Below, piece after piece: positions 29,465 to 38,396 of a DNA stretch of 64,000 nucleotides (its first letter is position 1; each line of letters begins with the position of its first letter). Under the pieces are notes generated by a model, which ran no database searches, was not told where the DNA came from, and saw only the letters and a list, made by a program, of their open reading frames with translations. Origin of the DNA: Bacteroides sp. Its GTDB lineage: Bacteria; Bacillota; Clostridia; Lachnospirales; Lachnospiraceae. A program made the translations under genes and the position numbers. Where the stretch lies: positions 1-64,000 of the forward strand of contig JAMPBO010000007.1 in the NCBI GenBank assembly GCA_023666705.1, read 5' to 3'.

Positions 29465-30196
29465 ATGAACACCAAAAGCTTCAAAATGGGATTACAAGAC
29501 GGAATACCTGTTGCACTTGGATATTTCGCCGTTTCATTTACCTTTGGCATTGCCTCAATATTAGGTGGTCTTACCACATGGCAGGCAGTGCTTATTTCAA
29601 TTACAAACGTCACATCAGCAGGACAATTTGCCGGTCTTTCCATCATTGCCGCCGGCGGTTCCTATCTGGAAATAGCACTCACCCAGCTAATCATAAATTT
29701 ACGCTACAGCCTGATGTCATTTTCACTGGCTCAAAAGCTTGAACCACAGGTTCCATGGTATCACCGGTGTCTGATGTCTTACGGCGTTACGGATGAAATA
29801 TTCGGTTTAAGTGCAGCTAGGGAAGGTAAAATCAGTCCCTTTTACAACTATGGCTGCATGTGCATTGCCATTCCAGGCTGGGTAATGGGCACCTTGATTG
29901 GTGCCGTATCAGGAACGATACTGCCTGACACAATACTCAGTGCTCTTAATGTCGCAATTTATGGTATGTTTCTTGCCATTATTATTCCGCCTGCCAGGAA
30001 AAATCTTACCATTTTAGCAGTCGTTGCTTCTGCCATGATACTAAGCGGTCTGTTTCGTGTCATACCATTGCTTTCGGAGATTTCCTCAGGCTTCGTAATC
30101 ATTATTGTGACACTGCTCGTTTCGTGTGTTGCAGCATTGCTGCGTCCAATTGGGGATGAAAATCAGACAAAGGAGAATATAGAACTTGAAGCATAA
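29465..30196 (+). CDS. azlC: AzlC family branched-chain amino acid exporter subunit
   Basis: The larger subunit of the AzlCD two-part exporter for branched-chain amino acids and analogues such as 4-azaleucine. 243 aa with about six spans and the family motifs GLQDGIPVALGYFAVSFTFG, SAGQFAGLSIIAAGGSYLE and INLRYSLMSFSLAQK. An AAAGGACGG site precedes the ATG. The azlD start lies inside its last codons, so translation is coupled. Confidence 0.93.
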   Translation: MNTKSFKMGLQDGIPVALGYFAVSFTFGIASILGGLTTWQAVLISITNVTSAGQFAGLSIIAAGGSYLEIALTQLIINLRYSLMSFSLAQKLEPQVPWYHRCLMSYGVTDEIFGLSAAREGKISPFYNYGCMCIAIPGWVMGTLIGAVSGTILPDTILSALNVAIYGMFLAIIIPPARKNLTILAVVASAMILSGLFRVIPLLSEISSGFVIIIVTLLVSCVAALLRPIGDENQTKENIELEA

Positions 30197-30503
30197 CATT
30201 TACATATACATATTAGTCATGGCAGGCGTTACATACCTGATTCGCATGCTGCCATTGCTCCTTTCAAAGAAAGAGCTCACCAATCGTTTTATAAAATCAT
30301 TTTTATATTATATGCCGTATGCCTGTCTTGCTGCCATGACATTTCCCGCTATCCTATTCTCTACAGGAAGTACGGTTTCTGCCGCAATTGGCTTTATTGC
30401 AGCCCTTATTGCAGCTTACCGTGGCAAAGGTCTGCTTACCGTTGCCTTGTTTGCATGCCTCACCGTGTTTATTACAGAACAATGCATGATACTTTTGGGG
30501 TAG
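30186..30503 (+). CDS. azlD: AzlD family branched-chain amino acid exporter subunit
   Basis: The small partner of AzlC: 105 aa with three to four spans (YIYILVMAGVTYLIRMLPLLL, FYYMPYACLAAMTFPAIL, YRGKGLLTVALFACLTVFI). The start is TTG overlapping the last 11 nt of azlC, with AAAGGAG 11 nt upstream. The R(M/L)LPLLL near the N-terminus is a family feature. Confidence 0.9.
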   Translation: MKHNIYIYILVMAGVTYLIRMLPLLLSKKELTNRFIKSFLYYMPYACLAAMTFPAILFSTGSTVSAAIGFIAALIAAYRGKGLLTVALFACLTVFITEQCMILLG

Positions 30504-30525
30504 GTGCCGGCGGCAAATAATCCAT

Positions 30526-31890
30526 TTAAAACCCTTTTTCCCTAAGGTCACTGACAAGCTGCACATAAAACTCCCTCACATCAAAGCCCTTGAAATTTTC
30601 TCTGTTCAAGTCTATTACGTCTCCGTGGGAAATTCCTCTTTTGCCTTCAACGGTTAAGAACTGATAGGACTCACCCCATTGAAATGATTTTTCTCCCACC
30701 AGACCGTCATTTGGTCCATCAAAGGTTTCAACCAGCTTGTAGGAAAGATTCAGTGGAAATCTTCCGTTCCGTGCAACATTAAGCTTAGAGCCTACGCTTT
30801 GATAGTAGACACCCTCTACGTCGTGAACAAACTCGTTCCGCTTATTGCACGCTGTTGCAGTCAAATCACTGACTGCCGCCATAAAATCAGGGTTCGGATC
30901 CCCCAGCTTTTTTAACGCCGTATTATATGTAGTGGCAATTGTATCCTGCTGTGCCTTCGGTATCCTGGAGAGGAGATAATCTGCAAACTCACATCCTCTG
31001 TGAGGCGTATTTATCGTTGTCAATGATGCAACGTACTTACTTACGCCACACTGTGAAAGTGCATACCTTATATCAAGACCACCCTTGGAATGTGCAATGA
31101 CATTGACCTTTTCGGCACCCGTTTCCTTGATAATATATTTTATCCGCTCCGCCAGCTCTTCGCCGCAGCTTTCCACGGAAGCGGCTGACTGGTGATTTCC
31201 ATAATAGATAACTGCACCGTTATCCTCAAGCTCCTTTGGTATCCTGCCCCAATAATTCAGATATTTAAAATCACGGAAAAAGACCCCATGAACCATAAGA
31301 ATCGGATACTTTGTTCCACACAATTTTTGCCCTGCACGTTTTTCATTTAAAATTGCTTTTTCTTGTTCAACGCTCACCTCTCTGCTGACTGTGACAATAA
31401 TATTTCCAAGGGCAACCAAATGTGCAATCGGAATCCATCCGACCAAAATGCCAATGACCCTTTTCTTTACACCAAGCTGGACCGATGTTGCATAAACCCT
31501 GATAATTCCGTTCCAGAAGCATATGGCAAGAACAACAACAGCAATAACAGAACTGACAATCCAAAGCTTTGTTTCGTCCTTTGCTCCTCCTATAGAGAGC
31601 TTGCCAAGCATACCAATCAATGAAAAAATTGCAGTTGCAGTTGCGGAAAGCACAAATATTATGAGTAGCTCACAGCCGTCACCTGCAATCCGCAGCCTTT
31701 TTCCCTTTAGGGAACGATTAAACGGTGACGGATAAACATTTAAAAAGATATAAAATACCGCAATCAGTGGCAATATCCACATGGCATGTCCTAGTCTGTG
31801 CAGGGAATAAAAGTTTGCAAGCTCAAACAATACGGTTGCAGACAGTAATCGATATATATTTTTTAGTATTTCAATTGATACTTTCTTCAT
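30526..31890 (-). CDS. Membrane-anchored alpha/beta-hydrolase lipase
   Basis: A 454-aa protein. The first 180 residues hold about four spans; the C-terminal half is a lipase-like alpha/beta hydrolase with the oxyanion segment PILMVHGVFFRDF, the nucleophile elbow VIAHSKGGLDIRY (GxSxG as AHSKGG), and SLTTINTPHRGCEFAD. The catalytic His lies probably in GISHGDVIDL near the end. It resembles triacylglycerol lipases fused to a membrane anchor, acting at the cell envelope. The leader carries GATGTTCAA 4 nt from GGAGG. Confidence 0.87.
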   Translation of the reverse strand: MKKVSIEILKNIYRLLSATVLFELANFYSLHRLGHAMWILPLIAVFYIFLNVYPSPFNRSLKGKRLRIAGDGCELLIIFVLSATATAIFSLIGMLGKLSIGGAKDETKLWIVSSVIAVVVLAICFWNGIIRVYATSVQLGVKKRVIGILVGWIPIAHLVALGNIIVTVSREVSVEQEKAILNEKRAGQKLCGTKYPILMVHGVFFRDFKYLNYWGRIPKELEDNGAVIYYGNHQSAASVESCGEELAERIKYIIKETGAEKVNVIAHSKGGLDIRYALSQCGVSKYVASLTTINTPHRGCEFADYLLSRIPKAQQDTIATTYNTALKKLGDPNPDFMAAVSDLTATACNKRNEFVHDVEGVYYQSVGSKLNVARNGRFPLNLSYKLVETFDGPNDGLVGEKSFQWGESYQFLTVEGKRGISHGDVIDLNRENFKGFDVREFYVQLVSDLREKGF

Positions 31891-31907
31891 TTATAAAACC
31901 TCCAAAC

Positions 31908-31923
31908 TTGAACATCAGCCCAT
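31908..31923 (-). repeat. GATGTTCAA leader motif, copy 3 (3' half)
   Basis: The minus strand reads ATGGGCTGATGTTCAA, then 4 nt, then the GGAGG of the lipase gene. The 3' stem arm is retained but the 5' partner arm is missing, so this copy is probably a decayed or truncated one. Confidence 0.6.
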
Positions 31924-32013
31924 GAACATCTATCCAAGACACATCATACCACACACGTTTGATGTTTTAAAGACTTTCTGCATGTTTTTGGAGGTATGTG
32001 ATAATGTTCCCAA

Positions 32014-32871
32014 TCATTCCAATACTTCCAAATTACGGTAATTCAGATAATAGACCAAGGTTGTCAATCCAAGAACAATCGCCGTTACAAGGACTACGCA
32101 TCCCATTGTTATTGCTATATCCAATGATGGATTAATAAAATATCCCGGCATAAACTTCGCCATTTGAGGAAAGACATTGACCAGACCCTTCGATGTGAAC
32201 ATATTTAAGATAAACGGAAACAATGCCGCCATAAACCTGTTTGAAAACCATTTTGAGACTGTCACGCATATGAGGGCAAAAATTCCCCCATAAATAAAAT
32301 TTAAAACAATAAAGCACACCGCATATAAAACAGGATGTTCAAAAAACAGTTCATGCCACAATGCCATGTTGCTTCCGCCCTTCATTGCCAGCAAATCAAT
32401 CCCCACTGCAGGAAGATAGCAGGCAGCGGTCATTATGCTGAGTATAAGGGGCACAGCCACCACAATTCCACCTGAAATAAATGTAACAGTATACTTCGAC
32501 ACAAGATAATCCCTGCGTGAACCCTTTGCAAGAACAGAGGAAATATACCCTGAATTTATGTCATGATAAAGTGACATTCCGTAGGGCATAACAGAAATAA
32601 CAGGAAATATAAAATAAAAAAATGCATTGTACAACGAAAAACCGTCATTCCCAAGCCATCCCTGCAGTATCCCGCATTCAAACCAATCGTCTAAAACTCC
32701 ATACTCCTGTGATTGGAGCATTACTTCCAGCATTTCTTTATTTGGGACATACAAATGAACGTAAATCCATCTTGTATGTAATATCACTATAATAATTCCC
32801 AGAATAATGCTTATCAAAAAGCCTTTCGACCTGAGCATCCTTTTCATTTCATTTTTTAACATGTTTTTCAA
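32014..32871 (-). CDS. ABC-2-type permease-like membrane protein (copy 1)
   Basis: 285 aa with six predicted spans beginning SKGFLISIILGIIIVILHTRW. An R(D/S)Y between the spans and the layout resemble ABC-2 permeases of drug or lantibiotic exporters. The start is probably TTG at 32871 because AAGGTGG lies 7 nt upstream. It is the last gene of the secreted-protein cluster; its partner permease is at 33564-34388. Confidence 0.7.
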   Translation of the reverse strand: MKNMLKNEMKRMLRSKGFLISIILGIIIVILHTRWIYVHLYVPNKEMLEVMLQSQEYGVLDDWFECGILQGWLGNDGFSLYNAFFYFIFPVISVMPYGMSLYHDINSGYISSVLAKGSRRDYLVSKYTVTFISGGIVVAVPLILSIMTAACYLPAVGIDLLAMKGGSNMALWHELFFEHPVLYAVCFIVLNFIYGGIFALICVTVSKWFSNRFMAALFPFILNMFTSKGLVNVFPQMAKFMPGYFINPSLDIAITMGCVVLVTAIVLGLTTLVYYLNYRNLEVLE

Positions 32872-32919
32872 CTTACCGCCACCTTATCATCCTTTTGGAG
32901 AATTGTAAAATCAACGCTC

Positions 32920-33501
32920 TTAATTTAACTGCATCACGTTTATATCCGAAAGCACAATTTCCTTCCTCACAGGATATACCCCGAAAATCAGCCTGTATTC
33001 GGTATTTTCTATATTTTGCCACTCTTTTTTTGATAAATTGTTTTTGTATATTTCGTAAACAATCGTAAATGTATCTCCTGATTTAAAGCTCCCACTTGCC
33101 AACGATGGGTTCATATCGTCAAACAGCATAGGGTCAAAGCTGTTAAAAACATACAGGTACTTTATCGGTATGTAGGTTTCAACCCTTGCCCCATCCGCAG
33201 CAAGCTCAGCCGAAAACTCCACCAACAGGACTTTCCGTTCGCCATCATCAGGGATACTGTACTGCCCATACTGGGGATTTTCCTTGAAAAACGCATCATA
33301 GTCCATCATTGTTGCAGATTGAATCCCATAGTTTATTCCCTTGTATTCCACTTTTTCTGTCTGACCGTATATCTGATATTCGGGGAGAAGTGCATTTTTA
33401 TTTACGTTATATACCCTTATTGCATATAGAACGATGACAGCCAGAATAATCAGACTTACCATGGCTGTCCAAATCCTGCTTCCTTTTATTTTCATTTTCA
33501 T
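32920..33501 (-). CDS. Single-span protein of unknown function in the secreted-protein cluster
   Basis: 193 aa: a basic N-terminus, one span (WTAMVSLIILAVIVLYAIRVY) and an extracellular beta-rich domain of about 150 residues with VLLVEFSAELAADGARVETY and SGDTFTIVYEIYKN. It resembles DUF5028-type proteins from memory. It is encoded between two permeases, so it probably sits on the outer membrane face of the same complex. The upstream 299-aa protein has a similar plan. Confidence 0.6.
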   Translation of the reverse strand: MKMKIKGSRIWTAMVSLIILAVIVLYAIRVYNVNKNALLPEYQIYGQTEKVEYKGINYGIQSATMMDYDAFFKENPQYGQYSIPDDGERKVLLVEFSAELAADGARVETYIPIKYLYVFNSFDPMLFDDMNPSLASGSFKSGDTFTIVYEIYKNNLSKKEWQNIENTEYRLIFGVYPVRKEIVLSDINVMQLN

Positions 33502-33563
33502 TTATGCTTCCTTCCGATGTTTATATTTACTTTCATTCAAATTATGTTTTAAAACGTGACCTG

Positions 33564-34388
33564 TCAATATATGTCTCTTTTTCTTATTATCACATAACCG
33601 ACGAAACAGAATCCCATTATAAGACAGGTAAGATAAATAAGTCCTGTTTTCCAGTCAAGAGTAGCACCTTCTGCCGTATATCTGCACAACATGGCATATC
33701 CGGTCGGCAAAAGAGGATGTGCGTAATATATTGAACAAACAATTATTCCTCCCAGAATTACCATGGCACAAATATCTCCACATAAAAGCGATATTACAAT
33801 TTGAAACATGGACAGTAAAACACCAACTAAAAATGGAATAACTACTATTAATATAAATCTTCCATTATCATGCAACAACAAGGAAAGATTTAAATGTTCC
33901 ATAAAAACAGCATCCACAGCAAACACATTATTTTTTCCTCCAACCCATGAAAATACCATATTTACACCCATAATCGAAGTAAAAAACAGTACGTTTACAA
34001 GTACACACCATATACATTTTGAAAACCACCATATAACTCTGTTGCTGCTTTTTATCATCAGAGTGACCCCATAGTCCTTCATATCTTTTCTTACATAACC
34101 ACCTATAAGATACGCCAGTACCAAGTACTGTGTTACCCATCCAAACGGCAGCGTAAATTTAATACCTGAACCAGATATACAATTATAAGGTAAGCTTCCT
34201 AAAAAGCTCCATGCCCCAAAATCCCACATTGAAAGTCTGCTGTTTGCACGGATACAATCCATACCACTGAAATGCCGATAGCATAAAATGCATGTAATAA
34301 TCTGAAACACAACAGGAGCAATCCATTTGATTTTGCATTCTGCAATCCCCCGATTAAAATCATATTTAAGCATTCGATACAATTTCAT
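33564..34388 (-). CDS. ABC-2-type permease-like membrane protein (copy 2)
   Basis: 274 aa with about six spans (APVVFQIITCILCYRHFSG, MVILGGIIVCSIYYAHPLL and a final GLIYLTCLIMGFCFVGYV). It overlaps the ATPase by 23 nt, which points to one complex. Together with 32014-32871 it would form a heterodimeric membrane domain. Confidence 0.72.
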   Translation of the reverse strand: MKLYRMLKYDFNRGIAECKIKWIAPVVFQIITCILCYRHFSGMDCIRANSRLSMWDFGAWSFLGSLPYNCISGSGIKFTLPFGWVTQYLVLAYLIGGYVRKDMKDYGVTLMIKSSNRVIWWFSKCIWCVLVNVLFFTSIMGVNMVFSWVGGKNNVFAVDAVFMEHLNLSLLLHDNGRFILIVVIPFLVGVLLSMFQIVISLLCGDICAMVILGGIIVCSIYYAHPLLPTGYAMLCRYTAEGATLDWKTGLIYLTCLIMGFCFVGYVIIRKRDIY

Positions 34389-35028
34389 TATTAACTACCT
34401 CTACAATATGACCTTCTTCCATTTTTATAATTGTATCTGCTATTCCTTCCATTTTTTCCTTGTCATGGCATGCAAGAATAATAATTCTATCCTCTGACAA
34501 CAATTCCCTGATTACTTCCCATATCAGTTCGACGCCGTGATCATCAATTGCATTTGTAGGTTCATCCAAAATTATAAGTTCAGGCTCTCCAAGTATGGCA
34601 GCAGCAACTCCTAACCTTTGACACATTCCCAAAGAATAATTAGAATATTTACGCTTATCGGAAGCTGAAAGTCCAACCCGTTCCATTGCCTTATGAATAT
34701 CATTTTCATCAATATTACCTTGTATATCGCCCAGCATCTTTAGATTTTGAAATCCTGTATATGATTTTAAAAATTTAGGATTTTCAATCAAAATCCCTAC
34801 GCTTGGCGGAAACGAAATTTCTTTTCCAAGCAAACAATGATCAAACAATACTTCTCCCGAATCCGGGAACACCAAGCCTGTTATACACCGCATCAGCATT
34901 GTTTTTCCTGAGCCGTTTATTCCTGTCAATCCGTATATATGTCCTCCTTGAAGATTCAGGCATATATTCTCCAATACCGGGACTTTATGTATACTTTTGT
35001 TTAAATTGTTTATAACTAAATTTTTCAT
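34366..35028 (-). CDS. ABC transporter ATP-binding protein (bacitracin/lantibiotic export type)
   Basis: A 220-aa ATPase. Walker A GINGSGKTMLMR, signature YSLGMCQRLG, Walker B LIILDEPTNAID and the switch His in ILACHDKEKM. The short form and the LGMCQRLG signature are common in immunity-type exporters such as those for lantibiotics. It precedes and overlaps a permease gene. Confidence 0.93.
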   Translation of the reverse strand: MKNLVINNLNKSIHKVPVLENICLNLQGGHIYGLTGINGSGKTMLMRCITGLVFPDSGEVLFDHCLLGKEISFPPSVGILIENPKFLKSYTGFQNLKMLGDIQGNIDENDIHKAMERVGLSASDKRKYSNYSLGMCQRLGVAAAILGEPELIILDEPTNAIDDHGVELIWEVIRELLSEDRIIILACHDKEKMEGIADTIIKMEEGHIVEVVNNEIVSNA

Positions 35029-35111
35029 ACAATATTTCCTGTTATTTTCACATCATTACCATTAAATACAAAATATGCAAATTATTTTTAAAATTTTTTT
35101 CAACACATGGA

Positions 35112-36002
35112 TTATATCTCTACCTGCTCCATGGAAAATGTTGAAAATTCATTCAGGCTTCCCCGAAAAAGCTCAAAATATCTTACTCCCTCCTGTTCCT
35201 GAATAATGTTTGTATCACTTGCTGCCTGTCCCACACTGATTACGCTGACATAAAACACAAGCTGGTCATCCCACGATATTGTTTGTTCATTTTGCCTCTC
35301 CCATGTATTCATAGTAAACGTATATATACCAAGTACAAGTTCCCTTGATTCTCCCGATTTAAGGGTTACTTTGCATATAGACGGTGTATCTAGCTTTTCC
35401 TCGTCTCCATTCATATAAAAGCACTCACTCGCACCACCTACTATATAGCCGTTTTCATCTGTGACGTCCATTGATACGGTTCCAAATGCGTTATATTCAA
35501 CTTCAACATTTCCTATATTTTCAATCTCAAAAACATAACAGATAATTAAAAGCCTGTTTTCTTTTTCCATGTCTTCCAATGGTTTGCACATATGTGGACC
35601 ATCAACTCCGGTATCAATCCTGTACTTTTCATTATATTCAGGTATCACTTCCGGTATAGACGCAACATCTTTGATACATCTCACATCCTTGAAGATATAT
35701 TTTATTCCACCTTTTTCGAATGCTTCATATGGCTGAACCTCATTTCCATGTACCGCCTCATATTCCTTGTCTTTTTCCTCATTTTCCTGTAAATTTGCAA
35801 AATAGGAAGTATCATCCACTTCTGTCGAATTACTGCTTTTATCTGAAGTGATATCTTCGCTTTCAATACCTGCATCTATTGTTATAGTTGAATTTGATTT
35901 GTCACCACTCGTATTTTTAATAATGTTCACTCTTATAATAACTGCACATAAAATACAAAAAATCACTCCTGAAATCATATAAATGATTTTTTTGTTATTC
36001 AT
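35112..36002 (-). CDS. Single-span membrane-anchored protein of unknown function
   Basis: 296 aa: an N-terminal span (IIYMISGVIFCILCAVII), a Ser/Thr/Asp-rich linker, and an extracellular domain from about residue 90. I prefer the ATG at 36002; the upstream GTG is nearer to the ribosome site but not better. It resembles DUF5027-type proteins from memory. It lies between the secreted protein gene and the ATPase, so it may hold the secreted protein or receive a signal. Confidence 0.6.
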   Translation of the reverse strand: MNNKKIIYMISGVIFCILCAVIIRVNIIKNTSGDKSNSTITIDAGIESEDITSDKSSNSTEVDDTSYFANLQENEEKDKEYEAVHGNEVQPYEAFEKGGIKYIFKDVRCIKDVASIPEVIPEYNEKYRIDTGVDGPHMCKPLEDMEKENRLLIICYVFEIENIGNVEVEYNAFGTVSMDVTDENGYIVGGASECFYMNGDEEKLDTPSICKVTLKSGESRELVLGIYTFTMNTWERQNEQTISWDDQLVFYVSVISVGQAASDTNIIQEQEGVRYFELFRGSLNEFSTFSMEQVEI

Positions 36003-36084
36003 CGTATGCACGCCCTTTCTCTATTATCAGACCGTCGAAACCCACTCCGACGGTCCTTTTTCAGGTTAAACTCAAACAATTTCG

Positions 36085-36558
36085 CTACTGAATAACAGGA
36101 TAATTTGTCTGTGTGTCCGGGCTCCATGCACCTGAAACTGTCCCCGTACCTACCAACGACCTTATGCCAAGATTTGCATAAGCATATCCATTTTCATAAA
36201 CATAATTTGTCACTCTATACTGTCCTGTGCTAGATACAATAAACCTTGAAGTACATGGGACACGCTTTTTAGTGTTTTCTCCGGTTTCTCCCACAGGTGA
36301 TATATATATGCTTGTTACTCCGTTAAGGCTTTTTCCCCATTTGAAATAAAACTTACTGTTTGTATCCTTTTTACGGTTGTTTTTGGTATACTGGTAACTG
36401 GTATTGCTTGGGGAAACATTATACGTCCAGTTACTATCAGCATTCGATGCAAACACATTGTTCATATTTGTTAAAACACAAAACGCCATCATCATTGTCA
36501 CAATACCAGCCATAATTTTGTTACTTTTTTTTCTTTTATTTATGTATGTCTTTTTCAT
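36085..36558 (-). CDS. Small secreted protein, DUF2712-like
   Basis: 157 aa with a signal peptide (KIMAGIVTMMMAFCVLTNMN, cleavage near VFAS-NAD) and a mature part of about 115 residues rich in Asn, Ser, Thr, Tyr and Gly. It has one Cys. A WTYNVSPSNTSYQYT start and the GAWSPDTQTNYPVIQ end resemble secreted DUF2712-type proteins, which sit beside transporter genes. It may be the cargo or the effector of the ABC system; a bacteriocin-like role is possible but not shown. Confidence 0.65.
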   Translation of the reverse strand: MKKTYINKRKKSNKIMAGIVTMMMAFCVLTNMNNVFASNADSNWTYNVSPSNTSYQYTKNNRKKDTNSKFYFKWGKSLNGVTSIYISPVGETGENTKKRVPCTSRFIVSSTGQYRVTNYVYENGYAYANLGIRSLVGTGTVSGAWSPDTQTNYPVIQ

Positions 36559-36848
36559 AATAAATTTCTCCTTGTTTCTTTTAAATTTCTAAATTCTCGC
36601 CCAAGGTTGTAATTTCGGAGCACACACTCCAATCAGGTAACATTATATACATCCTAAGTATGTGCTTTCTTCATGCCCTCCGTCATGATTACATTTTTTA
36701 CCCACATTCCTCCTTTGTTGTTTAAATTTTTCTTTGTATGTTTTACTTTCCTCCCCTCTGCTTTTACCGTAACAATTCATAAAATCTTACACTGTTACGA
36801 CATACCATGTATGTATTTAATATGCAGTTTGTCCTACACTCATTATTC
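36559..36848. other. Upstream region of the secreted protein gene
   Basis: About 290 nt with no convincing gene. It contains a CGTAACA-N18-TGTTACG inverted repeat (36768-36774 and 36793-36799) and a TTTGTCCTA element at 36828-36836 like the TTTTGTC half-sites at 38176-38274. On the minus strand a 17-codon frame (MWVKNVIMTEG...) follows a GGAGG site at only 1 nt, so it is doubtful. Confidence 0.5.
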
Positions 36849-38087
36849 CTACAACAACTGTATCACACTGCCATCAATGGCATTGATGATGATAAATCTC
36901 TCTGATTGTGTATCACCATCACTTAAAATCCATACAGGAACTATGTTTTGTACATTTGTATCTTCCTCATTTGGGATTGCAAAATATTTAAGCTCAAGTT
37001 TTCTTAGTAAAATTATATTTTCCCTGTCTGCCTTACTGTTCGTTATAATTTCCCTATATATCTCCTTAACCTGCTCAAAATCAAGCAACTTCACATTTTC
37101 CGCTTTGATTTCTGAAATATAGCGTGGTGCATTATATTCCATACTTATTATGCCCTCGTCATTTATATAAAACCTGACATATTCCTGCGAATACTCATCA
37201 ATATACCCAACCTCAGGCATACCTTCCTCTCCACTAAATTCAAAAATATTATTAAAATAAGCATATCGGTCAGCGACATCTATTCCATCGATATTTTTAG
37301 CAAAAAGAACACTATATCCGTCATAATAATTCGTTTCTCTGTCGTCTTTTTCCGTAATATACCAACGGAGTATATTGATTTCCTCTATTCTCATATCTGA
37401 TATCCCCAGCTGCCCAAGTTCATCATAAAAGGTTTCCTCCAGTGTATCCTCCGAAATGTGACATCTGTTGTCCACATCATAACCAGCCATATACCCTTGC
37501 CATCCCAAAGAAAGTTCTTTTACTTCCCTGTCTTTTATGAAATCCCCATAGCTAAACGGAACACATTCAATCAATTCGCTGTTAACCTCCTTATAAGCAC
37601 TAATAACATAACGAACACCATTTCTGATTGCTACATATCCATCGCCTTTATAAGATAACATTTCAAGTTCTTTCTCCGTAAAATTTCCCTTTGCTTCCTC
37701 ACTTTCAATGGAATATACCTCATCAAACTCCATCCCATTAATGTATTCATCCCAAAACCCCTGATTGACTTCCTTTGGTTTTGTTTCCATTACATTTACG
37801 CCTGTTACATCAGGAACAATCACCTCCGCATAAATCCTTACGGTGGAACCGCTTCCACCTGATGTTGCCAAATCCTCCTGCCATACTTCTGGAATGTCTA
37901 AGCTCTCCCTTAGACCTCCCTTTGCAGTCGAAATATCATAATCCTTTTTGTTTTCTGCTTCCTCCGATGTACTCTCTACTTCCTCCGATGTAATGCCAGA
38001 CATATCAACCTTTTCTCTTTTGGTACATCCTGATAACATTATCAAAATGACACACAGCATAACAGCCGTACTCTTCTTTATTTTCAT
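36849..38087 (-). CDS. Lipoprotein of unknown function (second paralogue)
   Basis: A 412-aa lipoprotein with signal and lipobox LIMLSGCTKREK (Cys near residue 20), an acidic Glu/Ser linker, and a long beta-rich domain. The end, NIVPVWILSDGDTQSERF then INAIDGSVIQLL, resembles the 27793-29148 lipoprotein. The start at 38087 (MKIKKSTAVML) is chosen because GGAAAGGGG lies 7 nt upstream. It is the first gene before the secreted protein gene and may be co-regulated with it. Confidence 0.75.
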   Translation of the reverse strand: MKIKKSTAVMLCVILIMLSGCTKREKVDMSGITSEEVESTSEEAENKKDYDISTAKGGLRESLDIPEVWQEDLATSGGSGSTVRIYAEVIVPDVTGVNVMETKPKEVNQGFWDEYINGMEFDEVYSIESEEAKGNFTEKELEMLSYKGDGYVAIRNGVRYVISAYKEVNSELIECVPFSYGDFIKDREVKELSLGWQGYMAGYDVDNRCHISEDTLEETFYDELGQLGISDMRIEEINILRWYITEKDDRETNYYDGYSVLFAKNIDGIDVADRYAYFNNIFEFSGEEGMPEVGYIDEYSQEYVRFYINDEGIISMEYNAPRYISEIKAENVKLLDFEQVKEIYREIITNSKADRENIILLRKLELKYFAIPNEEDTNVQNIVPVWILSDGDTQSERFIIINAIDGSVIQLL

Positions 38088-38106
38088 GTGCATTCCCCTT
38101 TCCTTA

Positions 38107-38165
38107 AACAACAACTGTATCACGCAGCTACCAATGGCATTGATTGTTTTAAAAAATCTTAACAG
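38107..38165 (-). pseudogene. Vestigial 3' end of a lipoprotein paralogue
   Basis: On the minus strand this reads LLRFFKTINAIGSCVIQLL in one frame, matching the end of the intact lipoprotein gene (RFIIINAIDGSVIQLL). DNA identity is clear over CAATGCCATTG and TGATACAGTTGTTG. The frame runs into the next lipoprotein signal. It indicates a former tandem copy. Confidence 0.7.
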
Positions 38166-38175
38166 CTTTGTCGTT

Positions 38176-38274
38176 TTTTGTCACTAGGACAAAACACTAA
38201 CGAATAAGCGAGTTGTACCAGTTGTTTTTTTAGGGGATAACAATTTTGTCCTGAACATATCTTTTTTTGTCCTG
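38176..38274. promoter_or_regulatory. Repeated TTTTGTC half-sites (candidate operator)
   Basis: TTTTGTC-ACTAG-GACAAAA (38176-38194) is a perfect 7-bp dyad. Two direct copies of TTTTGTCCTG start at 38244 and 38265, 21 bp apart (two DNA turns), as seen in LytTR-type sites. One more half-site (TTTGTCCTA) lies at 36828, upstream of the secreted protein gene. Confidence 0.5.
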
Positions 38275-38396
38275 GATGAAATTTGACTTGGTAAATTTAT
38301 ACAATTTTCAAATTTTTAAAATTGAAATTTTCATTGAAAATTTTAATAGGGAATTTTTGCGAATTTTCGTAATTTTTCTATTTTTATAAGCTTTCC

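Larger units (their letters stand above)
38088..38396. other. AT-rich region between ktrA and the lipoprotein gene
   Basis: 309 nt without an intact gene. It holds a decayed lipoprotein tail (38107-38165), TTTTGTC half-sites (38176-38274) and an AT-rich block of AAATTT-type repeats (38290-38370) that may bend. It marks the edge of the secreted-protein cluster. Confidence 0.6.

Noticed and set aside
36640-36730. A possible leader peptide MWVKNVIMTEGMKKAHT on the minus strand
   Set aside because: The GGAGG site is only 1 nt from the ATG, and no promoter or conserved structure supports it; left as unsupported.
38233-38243. GGATAACAATT resembles the core of the lac operator
   Set aside because: Only an 11-base match in AT-rich DNA, without the full dyad and with no lac-type repressor or lactose gene near; treated as chance.
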